Source: an uncultured Acetatifactor sp.
GTDB lineage: Bacteria; Bacillota; Clostridia; Lachnospirales; Lachnospiraceae
Assembly (NCBI GenBank): GCA_949840885.1
Contig: CATKYJ010000008.1
Coordinates: forward strand, 1 to 64,000
Reading direction: 5' to 3'
Length of the DNA: 64,000 nucleotides
The notes under the pieces are model-generated. The model did no database searches, was not told the origin of the DNA, and was given only the letters and a program-made list of their open reading frames with translations. The first letter of the stretch is position 1. Every line of letters starts with the position of its first letter. Below are positions 43,683 to 52,228 of this stretch, piece by piece. A program made the position numbers and the translations under genes.

Positions 43683-44699
43683 ATGTGGCAGATTTCATTT
43701 TTTTTAGTTGGGATATCATTGTGCGTGTTTGCGGGCATCATGATACATGACCCCAGGACCCTTTGGAGCGGCGTCTCGTTCTTTTGGATGATGGTGTGCC
43801 TGGCCATTGCCATGTGCTTCACTTTGATGAGCTACTGGGACTGGCTGTCATCCCACAATGTCCTGATGGGGCTTCTGACTGCAGCGCTTATCATGGCCGT
43901 GGGATGCGTGATTGCTTTTCCCATAGCTCTGATCATTACATTTTTCGTGGAGGGAGTCAAAATCATCCGTCATGAGGGGATGAAGCCGGCAAATCTGCTG
44001 TCCATGGCATTTTCCATCATGCTCTTTGGGTATCTGGTGATCTGGCCGGCCATGGGCAGCATGGGAAGAAGAACGCTGGGGACAAGGCTGTATATCCTCA
44101 TCAGTCTGCTGGCGGCATATCTGCTGTCCCTGCTGGCAATCTATTCCCTTTCTTCCGTGCTGAATCTGATCCATTTGAAAAAACGCAGAAAAGCAGATTA
44201 CATTGTAGTCCTGGGAGCGGGTCTGATGGGTGAGCGGGTCACGCCGCTGCTCGCCGCCCGGATTGAAAAGGGGATGAAACTGCTGGAACGCAATCCCAAA
44301 GCGGTACTGCTGATGTCCGGGGGCCAGGGGCCCGGGGAGGAGATTTCAGAGGGCAGGGCCATGGCCGACTACGCAATCAGCCATGGAGTCCCGGCTGAGA
44401 GGATCCTGGTGGAGGAGAAGTCGAAATCCACCCAGGAGAATCTGCTGTTTGCAAGGGAATTGATGGATGAGACCAATCCCCGGGTATTGATAGTCACTAC
44501 TTCCTACCATGTATTCCGGGCGCTGCTTTTGGCCAGGCAGCAGGGGCTTCGGTGCGTGGGCTTCGGTTCAAAGACGAAATGGTATTTTACCCTGAACGCT
44601 CTGCTTCGGGAATTTGCCGGATATCTGAGCCTGACGTGGAAAAGGCATGCCGCAATAGCCCTGCTGACCGCGGGGATAGTGGCCGTCATATATCATTGA
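43683..44699 (+). CDS. YdcF/ElyC-like membrane protein (DUF218)
   Basis: A 338-residue protein with four or five membrane spans in the first 170 residues and a cytoplasmic or extracellular DUF218 domain after that (YIVVLGAGLMGERVTPLLAAR, VLLMSGGQGPGEEISEGRAM, STQENLLFARELM, VLIVTTSYHVFRALLLAR). DUF218 proteins such as ElyC and SanA act in cell-envelope maintenance. AAGGAGG lies 9 bases before the ATG at 43683. It follows the MoxR gene by about 200 bp but has its own promoter. Confidence 0.88.
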   Translation: MWQISFFLVGISLCVFAGIMIHDPRTLWSGVSFFWMMVCLAIAMCFTLMSYWDWLSSHNVLMGLLTAALIMAVGCVIAFPIALIITFFVEGVKIIRHEGMKPANLLSMAFSIMLFGYLVIWPAMGSMGRRTLGTRLYILISLLAAYLLSLLAIYSLSSVLNLIHLKKRRKADYIVVLGAGLMGERVTPLLAARIEKGMKLLERNPKAVLLMSGGQGPGEEISEGRAMADYAISHGVPAERILVEEKSKSTQENLLFARELMDETNPRVLIVTTSYHVFRALLLARQQGLRCVGFGSKTKWYFTLNALLREFAGYLSLTWKRHAAIALLTAGIVAVIYH

Positions 44700-44859
44700 T
44701 ATGCCGGAATTGCTGAATTGCCATGATAATGATACGATTTTTACTTTTAAGCTTTACTTAATGAGAAAACAGGTGCTAATATAAGAAATAAGGTAGCCTT
44801 TGTATAACAGCAATGATAATAATTTATTCATCTGCCGCAGAGATGAAAACGGAGCAATT

Positions 44860-45816
44860 ATGTCCGAAAGACAATTCGACACGGAAAACGGAACCATCAG
44901 CTATAAAATAGAGAAAGAGAAAGCCCTTATCACAGGCTTTGGGGGATTTGCGGCAAGCCTGTGGCTGCCGCCCCGGATAGAGGGCTGTCCCGTGGCCGCC
45001 GTTGACAGAAAGGCATTCTTAAGCCAAAAGACCCTAAGCCGCCTGTGGCTGCCCGATTGCCTGGAGGAGGTGGGCGACTGGGCCTTTGCCCACTGCGGCA
45101 GTCTCAGGGAGGTTTCCTTTCCCAGGCGGGAAGTGCGCTTTGGCAGGGCGGTGTTTAAAGACTGCAAAAGCCTGGAACGGATAGTGGTGCGGGAGACGGA
45201 CCCTTGGGAAAGCACATCTGCGGCAGACACCGGAGAGAAAGCGCCTGCGGCAGAAAACGGGGCAAAATCTCCCTGCGCCAATCTCCTGGCAGCAGCCGTG
45301 ACCATGCTGGATGCCCCTTACCTGCTTGAACTCCAGGCAGCAGGCAGCAGCGAATGGCTGGAGCAGTGGGACATCCGGCTCCTTTCCATCCTCCGGGCCG
45401 CGGATTCGGACGGATACATCAGCCAGTCCGTCTACGGAGAGGAGGACTACATCGGCACTGACCTGGAGGAATTCACCAGCGAAAGGCGCAAGGTCAAGGT
45501 GCGGCTGTCTTTCTTACGCCTCCTCCACCCCCAGGGCCTGTCCCCCGCTCTTAAGAATGAGTTGGAGCGGTATCTGAGGAGCCTGACCAAAGGACAGCTT
45601 ACGGAAGAGACCTGGCAGGTCATCCGGCAGGAGCATGACAGCCACCGGGAGTACTACAGCCTGTTCGCACAGCTTGGGTGCATCACGGCGGACAATTTCC
45701 AGGGAATCCTTGCGGACATGGGGGAGGACAGCCCTGAAATGAAAGCCTTTTTCCTGAAATACAGGGAAGAGCAGCGGGAAGAAGAGACGGACTTCTTTGA
45801 AAGCCTGGAGCTTTGA
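44860..45816 (+). CDS. Leucine-rich repeat protein, BspA-like, cytoplasmic
   Basis: A 318-residue protein. The N-terminal part has BspA/LRR_5-type repeats (LPPRIEGCPVAAVDRKAF, LPDCLEEVGDWAFAHCGSL, REVSFPRR). The C-terminal 150 residues are helical and acidic, include DSDGYISQSVYGEEDYIG, and match nothing I know. No signal peptide is present, unlike surface BspA proteins. The weak GGAG site precedes ATG 44860. It follows the VWA/MoxR cluster and may be its client or partner; this is inference. Confidence 0.75.
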   Translation: MSERQFDTENGTISYKIEKEKALITGFGGFAASLWLPPRIEGCPVAAVDRKAFLSQKTLSRLWLPDCLEEVGDWAFAHCGSLREVSFPRREVRFGRAVFKDCKSLERIVVRETDPWESTSAADTGEKAPAAENGAKSPCANLLAAAVTMLDAPYLLELQAAGSSEWLEQWDIRLLSILRAADSDGYISQSVYGEEDYIGTDLEEFTSERRKVKVRLSFLRLLHPQGLSPALKNELERYLRSLTKGQLTEETWQVIRQEHDSHREYYSLFAQLGCITADNFQGILADMGEDSPEMKAFFLKYREEQREEETDFFESLEL

Positions 45817-45962
45817 CGAAACTTTACGGACAGAATTTGAACGAGGTACAGAAAGAGCAGCCTTTTGGAGCGTTGAAATCAATGGATAATTCTGGTATAG
45901 TGGAGGCAGAAAGCTGCAAATAAAAATGCAATATCCCATACAAGAAAGGAAAGGAAGAAAAC

Positions 45963-47195
45963 ATGAGCATGACATTGGCACGGGCAAAGGAGAAACTGCA
46001 AAAGTACGGTCAGGAGCATGTCCTGAAATTCTACCACGAGCTGTCGGAGCAGGAACAGGCAAATCTGCTGGAGCAGATAGAAAACTCCGACATGGACATC
46101 TTAGACTCCTGCATGCACCAGGAGAAACTCCAGGAAAGGGGTGTCATCACTCCCCTTGCTGCCATGGAGATTCCGGAGATTGCCGCCAATCGGGAATCCT
46201 TTACCGCTACCGGGCTGGAAGCCATCCGGGCGGGCAAAGTGGGCGCTGTCCTGCTGGCCGGCGGCATGGGTACGCGTTTAGGATCGGATGCTCCCAAGGG
46301 TGTGTATAATGTGGGCATTACCAGGGAAATCTACATCTTCGAATGCCTGGTGAACAACCTGATGGAGGTGGTGCGCCAGGCGGATGCCTGGATCCATCTC
46401 TTCGTCATGACCAGCGACAAGAACCACGAGGCTACCGTAAAGTTCCTGACGGACCACGAATTCTTCGGCTACAAGGCGGAATATGTACATTTCTTCCAGC
46501 AGAAAATGGCTCTGGCAGTGGACTATAAAGGAAAGGTCTACCTGGAGGATAAAGCCAGGATGGCCAGCTCCCCCAACGGCAACGGCGGCTGGTTCATCTC
46601 CATGAAGGAAGCAGGGCTGGTGGACCTGGCGCACAGGGAGGGCATAGAGTGGCTCAATGCTTTCTCCGTGGACAACGTGCTCCAGAGGATCGCAGATCCC
46701 TGTTTCGTGGGCGCTACGATCCGGAAAGAATGCGTGGCAGGGGCCAAGGTGGTGGCCAAGGTTACCCCGGACGAGAAAGTGGGGGCCATCTGCCTGGAGG
46801 ACGGCAGACCCTCCATCGTGGAATACTATGACATGACCCCGGAACTGATGGAGGCAAAGGACGCCCAGGGAAAGCCCGCCTACCACTTCGGCGTCATCTT
46901 AAACTACCTGTTCAATGTGAAAGAACTGGAGCGCATCGTGTCCCAGAGCCTGCCCCTGCATGTGGTGGAGAAGAAGATTCCCTACCTGAATGAGGAGGGG
47001 GAGATGGTGAAGCCCGAAGCCCCCAACGGCTATAAATTCGAGAACCTGATCCTGGACATGATCCACCAGATGGGGAGCTGCCTGCCTTACGAGGTGGTGC
47101 GGGAGAAAGAGTTTGCCCCCATCAAGAACAGGACGGGCATTGACTCCGTGGAGAGCGCCAGGGAGCTGCTGCAGCGAAACGGAGTCACGCTGTAA
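45963..47195 (+). CDS. UTP--sugar-1-phosphate uridylyltransferase (UDPGP family)
   Basis: A 410-residue nucleotidyltransferase of the UDPGP family, which makes UDP-glucose, UDP-GlcNAc or UDP-GalNAc from UTP and a sugar 1-phosphate. The uridine-binding motif is VLLAGGMGTRLGSDAPKG near residue 95, and the second part includes NGNGGWFISMKEAG. It is the eukaryotic-like type, distinct from GalU. AAAGGA sites lie upstream. galE starts 358 bp further on in the same direction, giving a UDP-sugar production and epimerisation pair. Confidence 0.9.
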   Translation: MSMTLARAKEKLQKYGQEHVLKFYHELSEQEQANLLEQIENSDMDILDSCMHQEKLQERGVITPLAAMEIPEIAANRESFTATGLEAIRAGKVGAVLLAGGMGTRLGSDAPKGVYNVGITREIYIFECLVNNLMEVVRQADAWIHLFVMTSDKNHEATVKFLTDHEFFGYKAEYVHFFQQKMALAVDYKGKVYLEDKARMASSPNGNGGWFISMKEAGLVDLAHREGIEWLNAFSVDNVLQRIADPCFVGATIRKECVAGAKVVAKVTPDEKVGAICLEDGRPSIVEYYDMTPELMEAKDAQGKPAYHFGVILNYLFNVKELERIVSQSLPLHVVEKKIPYLNEEGEMVKPEAPNGYKFENLILDMIHQMGSCLPYEVVREKEFAPIKNRTGIDSVESARELLQRNGVTL

Positions 47196-47553
47196 GGTAT
47201 GGGCGGGAGCGTTTTGGCTTTGCCGTCTGACTGCTTATCTGCGGACATCCCCATCCCGGCAAGGCTGCCTTGCCGGGAAAGCAAGAAATGTTCTGCTAAG
47301 TTGACAGTCAGTAAGCCATATAACATTTCGACAGATTCATGCAACATATAAATATTGAGAAAACAAGGATAAAGCGGTATTCTGAAAATGTAAAGAAAAC
47401 AAATCACAATAAGCGCGGTGCGCAGGCTCCATTCCGGGCCTGGGTATGGAAAGCATGACAGAAAGCAGATGAATGCGGCGGCAGGATTCCATACATGTCC
47501 GGATGCACAGATTCAGAGAATGGCCTGCGAACCCGTGCGGAAAAGAGGATGCT
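47196..47553. other. Gap between the uridylyltransferase gene and galE, with a GC-rich hairpin
   Basis: No gene is visible. A perfect inverted repeat CCCGGCAAGG/CCTTGCCGGG around CTG-like bases lies at 47255-47277, with AAAG after it rather than T, so it is a stem without a terminator tail. The rest is AT-rich and may hold the galE promoter, but no clear -35/-10 pair stands out. Confidence 0.5.
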
Positions 47554-48570
47554 ATGAAGATTTTGGTGACAGGCGGCGCCGGGTTCATCGGCAGCCACAC
47601 AGTGGTAGAACTGCAGCAGGCGGGCTACGAAGTAGTAGTACTGGACAATCTGTGCAATTCCAGCGAGAAATCCCTGGCAAGGGTGGAGGCGATCACCGGG
47701 AAGAAAGTTCCTTTCTACAAAGCGGACATCCTGGACAGGGGGGCCCTGGAGGAAATCTTCTCCAAAGAAGAGATCGGCGCAGTCATCCATTTCGCGGGCT
47801 TGAAAGCGGTGGGCGAATCCGTGCAGAAGCCATGGGAATACTATGAGAACAATATTGCGGGTACATTGACTTTGGTGGATGTCATGAGAAAGCACAATGT
47901 GAAGAATATTATCTTTTCCTCCAGCGCCACGGTATACGGCAATCCCGCCATTATCCCCATCACCGAGGAATGTCCCAAGGGCCAGTGCACCAACCCCTAC
48001 GGCTGGACGAAATCCATGCTGGAGCAGATCCTCTCCGACATCCAGAAAGCGGACAATGAGTGGAACGTAATACTGCTTCGCTACTTCAACCCCATAGGAG
48101 CCCACAAGAGCGGCACCATGGGCGAGAACCCCAACGGCATTCCCAACAACCTGATGCCCTACATCACCCAGGTGGCTGTGGGCAAGCTTCCCCAGCTTGG
48201 GGTCTTCGGCAACGACTATGACACGCCTGACGGCACCGGTGTGCGTGACTATATCCATGTAGTAGATCTTGCCACAGGCCATGTCAAAGCCCTGAAGAAA
48301 ATAGAGGAAAAAGCCGGCCTGAAGATCTACAATCTTGGCACCGGCGTAGGCTACAGCGTGCTGGACATCGTAAAGAACTTCGAGGAAGCCACCGGAGTAA
48401 AAATCCCCTACGCCATAAAGCCCAGAAGAGCCGGCGACATAGCAACCTGCTACGCGGATGCCGCCCTGGCAAAAGAAGAGCTGGGCTGGGAGGCCCGGTA
48501 CGGAATCCGCGAAATGTGCGAAGACTCCTGGAGATGGCAGAAAAACAACCCCAACGGATACGAAGATTAA
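47554..48570 (+). CDS. galE: UDP-glucose 4-epimerase
   Basis: A 338-residue epimerase, exactly the usual GalE length. It interconverts UDP-glucose and UDP-galactose (some homologues also the GlcNAc/GalNAc pair) with bound NAD. Visible: the NAD motif [10 protein letters not shown] at residues 6-15, SSSATVYG with the catalytic Ser, YGWTKSMLE with the Tyr/Lys pair, and [12 protein letters not shown]. The start follows AAGAGGAT by 6 bases. It forms a functional pair with the upstream uridylyltransferase and ends at a bidirectional terminator. Confidence 0.96.
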   Translation: MKILVTGGAGFIGSHTVVELQQAGYEVVVLDNLCNSSEKSLARVEAITGKKVPFYKADILDRGALEEIFSKEEIGAVIHFAGLKAVGESVQKPWEYYENNIAGTLTLVDVMRKHNVKNIIFSSSATVYGNPAIIPITEECPKGQCTNPYGWTKSMLEQILSDIQKADNEWNVILLRYFNPIGAHKSGTMGENPNGIPNNLMPYITQVAVGKLPQLGVFGNDYDTPDGTGVRDYIHVVDLATGHVKALKKIEEKAGLKIYNLGTGVGYSVLDIVKNFEEATGVKIPYAIKPRRAGDIATCYADAALAKEELGWEARYGIREMCEDSWRWQKNNPNGYED

Positions 48571-48615
48571 AAAAGAACCAACAACCCGGAAAAAGCGGTA
48601 GAAAATGAATGAACT

Positions 48616-48664
48616 GTGAGACTGGCTCGTCAGGCGAATTCGTTCGCCCACGAGCCAGTTTCAC
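48616..48664. terminator. Bidirectional hairpin terminator between galE and the hemolysin III gene
   Basis: A 15-bp stem GTGAGACTGGCTCGT/ACGAGCCAGTTTCAC (one G-U pair), continued inside by GGCGAA/TTCGCC. It separates convergent genes. Confidence 0.85.
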
Positions 48665-48711
48665 ACTTTCCGACATGCCGCCTGCGGCGGCACAAACAAT
48701 CTTTGCACACT

Positions 48712-49359
48712 TCACACGACATAACAATACATAAAGACAAAATGGCAAAAGCTTCCTGCTATGACGAACAGATGGAACACCTCATGGGAGCCGAACTCCT
48801 TGTGCCTGGAATTGAACAGCGGGAGCTTCAGCGCATAGATGATACCGCCCACGGTATAGATGATTCCCCCGGCCAGCAGCCACAGGAAAGCGGGAGTAGA
48901 CAGGGTGTCGAACAGCCTGCCGAACACCAGCACACACACCCAGCCCATGGCGATATAGATCGCGGAAGAAAACCATTTCGGACAATTGATCCAGAAAGCC
49001 TTGACCATCATCCCGGCCAGGGCAATCCCCCAGACCAAAGCCAGCAAAGTATATCCCAGTTCCCCGCCCAGCACGATCAGACATACCGGCGTATAAGACC
49101 CGGCGATCAGCACGAAGATCATCATATGATCCAGCTTGCGGAAGATGCGCAAGTATTTCCCCGCCAGGTTCACCGAATGGTAGGTGGCGCTGGCACCGTA
49201 GAGCAGTATCATGCTGGCCATGAAGATGGCCATGGCAGCGAAATGCTCCCCGCCCGAGATGCCTGCCTTGATCAGCAGCGGCACCGCGGCAAACACTGCC
49301 AGCATCATGCCGATGAAATGAGTGATGGCGCTTCCGGGTTCTCTGATTGTAATCTGCAT
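48712..49359 (-). CDS. TrhA/hemolysin III family membrane protein
   Basis: A 215-residue protein with seven predicted membrane spans of the PAQR/hemolysin III family, linked in bacteria to membrane-energy and stress homeostasis. The conserved metal-type residues are visible in ATYHSVNL, RKLDHMMIF and SHEVFHLF. AGGAGG lies 7 bases upstream of the ATG. It is transcribed from a strong promoter about 120 bp upstream. Confidence 0.93.
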   Translation of the reverse strand: MQITIREPGSAITHFIGMMLAVFAAVPLLIKAGISGGEHFAAMAIFMASMILLYGASATYHSVNLAGKYLRIFRKLDHMMIFVLIAGSYTPVCLIVLGGELGYTLLALVWGIALAGMMVKAFWINCPKWFSSAIYIAMGWVCVLVFGRLFDTLSTPAFLWLLAGGIIYTVGGIIYALKLPLFNSRHKEFGSHEVFHLFVIAGSFCHFVFMYCYVV

Positions 49360-49481
49360 AACGATACCTCCTGATTTGATGTATTATGATAGAAATATTA
49401 TCTGCAATAGAGATAAAAACTACGACAAGCATTCCTTGAATACATAACATAGTTTTTAAAACTACATCCTGATATTTCTAT

Positions 49482-49509
49482 ATTATACTCAGTTCAGGAG
49501 AAATGTCAA
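49482..49509 (-). promoter_or_regulatory. Promoter of the hemolysin III gene
   Basis: On the minus strand a perfect TTGACA (49509-49504), 16-bp spacer and perfect TATAAT (49487-49482). Confidence 0.85.
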
Positions 49510-49511
49510 CA

Positions 49512-49778
49512 TCAATCTTCTTCGATCACCTGAATTTCCAGATAATCGAATTCCACGTTTTCCACAAAATTGTCCTGGGTGAACCGGGCTTTGCGGTGCC
49601 TTTTGAATTCCGAAACGGTCTTGTCCAGCCAGATAGGCCTGGGCAGATCGAACTGGCAGCATACCTCATCCAGCGCCCGGAAGATTTTATGAGTGCGGGT
49701 GTCCTTGGTGCCATCGCTGATGCAGGTATCCTGAAGCATGTGGTTATCCTTAAAGGTTCTTGCCCATAAACGAAACAT
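49512..49778 (-). CDS. Small hypothetical protein of 88 residues
   Basis: An 88-residue protein I cannot assign. It starts MFRLWARTFKDNHMLQDTC and contains a repeated pattern of charged and aromatic residues (IWLDKTVSEFKRHRKARF, then VEFDYLEIQVIEED at the end), suggesting a compact soluble fold. AAAGGCGG lies upstream of the ATG. It stands alone, ending just upstream of the hemolysin III promoter. Coding is supported by length, ribosome site and lack of any competing frame. Confidence 0.65.
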   Translation of the reverse strand: MFRLWARTFKDNHMLQDTCISDGTKDTRTHKIFRALDEVCCQFDLPRPIWLDKTVSEFKRHRKARFTQDNFVENVEFDYLEIQVIEED

Positions 49779-50081
49779 AGTATCCGCCTTTCCGAAATAA
49801 AATATGTAAAGTATCCGCCTCGCGGGATGATTCTATGGTAATAGATTTTAGACGCAAAAGCAAGAAACAAAAAAGGATTAATTTTTTAAGAATCATATAT
49901 ATTTGTGGCGGAATCTATGGTATAATCACATTGTTCTTAATCTATACGGACGGCTACTAAAATTTGCCGAGCCACTCGACTCACGAGAGGCAGATGCTAT
50001 AAACTGGTGGCAAACGTTATCGCTCGTGAGTATAAAACGGTCGAATGGCCGGCCCTGACAAAAGGAGCAAACATATAGGAT
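49779..50081. other. Leader region of the alarmone synthetase gene, with a long palindrome
   Basis: An extended -10 box TGGTATAAT lies at about 49915-49923. Downstream is an imperfect palindrome at 49966-50053: outer GCCACTCGA with TCGAATGGC (one G-U pair) and perfect inner ACTCACGAG/CTCGTGAGT arms, spaced so that the whole could fold as one long stem. An AAAGGAG at about 50061 and AGGA just before the ATG may both serve translation. No gene is visible. Confidence 0.6.
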
Positions 50082-50726
50082 ATGGAATGGAAAGAAGACA
50101 ATGGGGACGGAATTGACAGCTGGAAAGAAGTGACATTGATTTACAATGCCGCACTGAAGATGATGGAGACCAAGATGGAGATATTAAACGATGAGTTCCA
50201 GCATGTCCATCGCTACAACCCCATCGAACATATCAAGGCCCGCATCAAGACACCGGAGAGCATCGTAAAGAAACTCAAACGGGACGGGCATGAATCCACC
50301 ATTGACAATATGGTGAAATATGTAAACGACATTGCGGGCATCCGCATCATTTGCTCCTTTACTTCCGATATCTACCGCATCGTGGATATGATCAGCGAGC
50401 AGCGGGACATCAAGGTCATCGGGGTCAAGGACTATATCACCTTTCCCAAGGTCAGCGGATACAAGAGCTACCATATGATCGTGACGGTGCCGGTCTATCT
50501 GTCCGACCGGACAGTGGATACTAAGGTGGAGATCCAGATCCGGACAGTTGCAATGGACTTCTGGGCCAGCTTAGAGCACAAGATCCATTATAAGTTCGAG
50601 GGGGATGTGCCGGAGAATATCAAGAGCGAACTGGTGGAGTGCGCCAAGATGGTGTCGGATCTGGACGTCAGGATGCTGAAGCTCAATGAGGAAATACTGG
50701 CCATCACCAGGGAGCGGGGAAAATAG
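50082..50726 (+). CDS. Small alarmone synthetase, RelQ-like GTP pyrophosphokinase
   Basis: A 214-residue single-domain (p)ppGpp synthetase. RelA/SpoT synthetase motifs are visible: HRYNPIEHIKARIKTPESI, DIAGIRIICSF, YITFPKVSGYKSYHMIV and EIQIRTVAMDFWASLEHKIHYK. There is no hydrolase or regulatory domain, so it is a SAS enzyme; the length fits RelQ. It would respond to envelope or nutrient stress. It is followed at 96 bp by a coiled-coil membrane protein gene. Confidence 0.94.
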   Translation: MEWKEDNGDGIDSWKEVTLIYNAALKMMETKMEILNDEFQHVHRYNPIEHIKARIKTPESIVKKLKRDGHESTIDNMVKYVNDIAGIRIICSFTSDIYRIVDMISEQRDIKVIGVKDYITFPKVSGYKSYHMIVTVPVYLSDRTVDTKVEIQIRTVAMDFWASLEHKIHYKFEGDVPENIKSELVECAKMVSDLDVRMLKLNEEILAITRERGK

Positions 50727-50822
50727 ACGTTCCTTTTGCAGCAGGCAGATACAGCTGTCCGCCCGTGTGGCTGGCAGGATAAGAATACGATGTCCCCCGT
50801 AAGGCGGGCGTGGAGGGTACAT

Positions 50823-51554
50823 ATGGATATGTTTATGGACAAACTGGCACAGAAACTGACGGCCCAGGAAATTATCAAGGCCAATACCGCAGCGGATGTT
50901 GAGGAACTGAACAAGCTGAAGAACCAGATAGCCGAATACAATGAGTGCCTGGCAAAGATGCAGAAGCTGATAGACGACGGATTCGCAAAACTCTCCTGCA
51001 TAAGGACCGGCGAGGAGGAAATGGCCAAAGCCCTGGAAGATGGAACGGGGAAAACGGAAGCCTTGCGGCAGGATGTGGAGGGCCTGAAAGAACTGATAGA
51101 ACAGCAGCAGGAGCGGCTGGACAGAATAGACAGATCTGCCGCCCAGCAGATGGAATCCTTAGGCGGCCAGGTCAAATCCCTGACCGCGGGTATGGGAACC
51201 AGGCTGGAGACCCTGGCAGGCCAGACGGAAGGCCTTTCCGCCTCCGTAGGGGAGAGGATAGACCAGCTGTGCGGACAGCTGGAGGCCCAGGCTTCCGGCG
51301 GGCTGTCGGAGCGGCTGGATCTGATGGAAGAAAACGTGCACAAGGAGTGCGTGAAAGTATACCGCAATGTGCAGGCCGTGATGGTGGAGGAGAGCGGCAG
51401 GCAGAGCGAGGCGCTGTCCGGGACAAAGGCGGACGTGGCGGCAGTTAAGGGAAAGCTTGGCGCGGTGCTTGGCATTTCCGTGGCGGCATTGATCCTGTCT
51501 TTGGCGGGTGTGGCGCTCCAGGTTCTTAGCGGGCTGCACATGCTGCCCTTTTAA
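50823..51554 (+). CDS. Coiled-coil protein with C-terminal membrane anchor
   Basis: A 243-residue protein that is almost wholly heptad-like coiled coil (AADVEELNKLKNQIAEYNE through RLDLMEENVHKECVK) with one C-terminal membrane span (LGAVLGISVAALILSLAGVA). The start at 50823 is 5 bases after GGAGGG. It resembles uncharacterised Firmicute proteins with apolipoprotein-like coils. It lies between the alarmone synthetase and a flavin reductase in the same direction. Function unknown. Confidence 0.75.
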   Translation: MDMFMDKLAQKLTAQEIIKANTAADVEELNKLKNQIAEYNECLAKMQKLIDDGFAKLSCIRTGEEEMAKALEDGTGKTEALRQDVEGLKELIEQQQERLDRIDRSAAQQMESLGGQVKSLTAGMGTRLETLAGQTEGLSASVGERIDQLCGQLEAQASGGLSERLDLMEENVHKECVKVYRNVQAVMVEESGRQSEALSGTKADVAAVKGKLGAVLGISVAALILSLAGVALQVLSGLHMLPF

Positions 51555-51575
51555 CGGCGTCCGGTGGGTGCGAAT

Positions 51576-52139
51576 ATGGCAAAGGAAATTTGGAAACCCG
51601 GGAATATGCTCTATCCCCTGCCGGCAGTCATGGTGAGCATGGCGGACCGGGACGGAAAGCGCAATATCATCACCATAGGCTGGGCAGGGACTGTGTGCAC
51701 CAATCCGCCCATGGTCAGCATTTCTGTGCGCCCGGAAAGGCATTCTTATGAGATTCTGCGCCGGACGGGAGAATTTGTCATCAATCTGACCACCAGAGAG
51801 CTTGCTTTTGCCACGGATTACTGTGGCGTGAAAAGCGGCAGGGATGTGGACAAATTCAAAGAACTGGGACTGACGCCGCTGCCGGCAAGGGAGGTAAAGG
51901 CTCCTCTGATCGGGGAGAGTCCGGTGAACATCGAATGCAGGGTGCGTCAGGTGATGCCCCTTGGCTCCCACCATATGTTTCTGGCCGATGTGGCCGCGGT
52001 TCATGCCGACGGGAAATATATGGACGAAAAGCACAAATTTCATCTGGAACAGGCAGACCCCATTGTCTATTCGCACGGGGTCTATTACGCGTGTGGAGAA
52101 GCGGTGGGGAAATTTGGATTCAGTGTGAAAAAGAAATAG
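51576..52139 (+). CDS. Flavin reductase-like / flavoredoxin family protein
   Basis: A 187-residue FMN-binding split-barrel protein of the flavin reductase family. Signatures: YPLPAVMVSMADRDGK, the flavin-binding TIGWAGTVCTNPPMVSISVRP, and GEFVINLTT. Such proteins bind FMN and act as NAD(P)H flavin reductases or flavoredoxins. The ATG at 51576 has only a weak ribosome site and lies 21 bp after the preceding stop, so coupling is likely. Confidence 0.9.
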   Translation: MAKEIWKPGNMLYPLPAVMVSMADRDGKRNIITIGWAGTVCTNPPMVSISVRPERHSYEILRRTGEFVINLTTRELAFATDYCGVKSGRDVDKFKELGLTPLPAREVKAPLIGESPVNIECRVRQVMPLGSHHMFLADVAAVHADGKYMDEKHKFHLEQADPIVYSHGVYYACGEAVGKFGFSVKKK

Positions 52140-52228
52140 ATGCATAGGATTGCGCGATCAGGACATGCTATGTAAGAAAGCGGCCTTTTACGCAAATAAA
52201 AACCAAAAGTGAAAGATTCAGGAAAACC

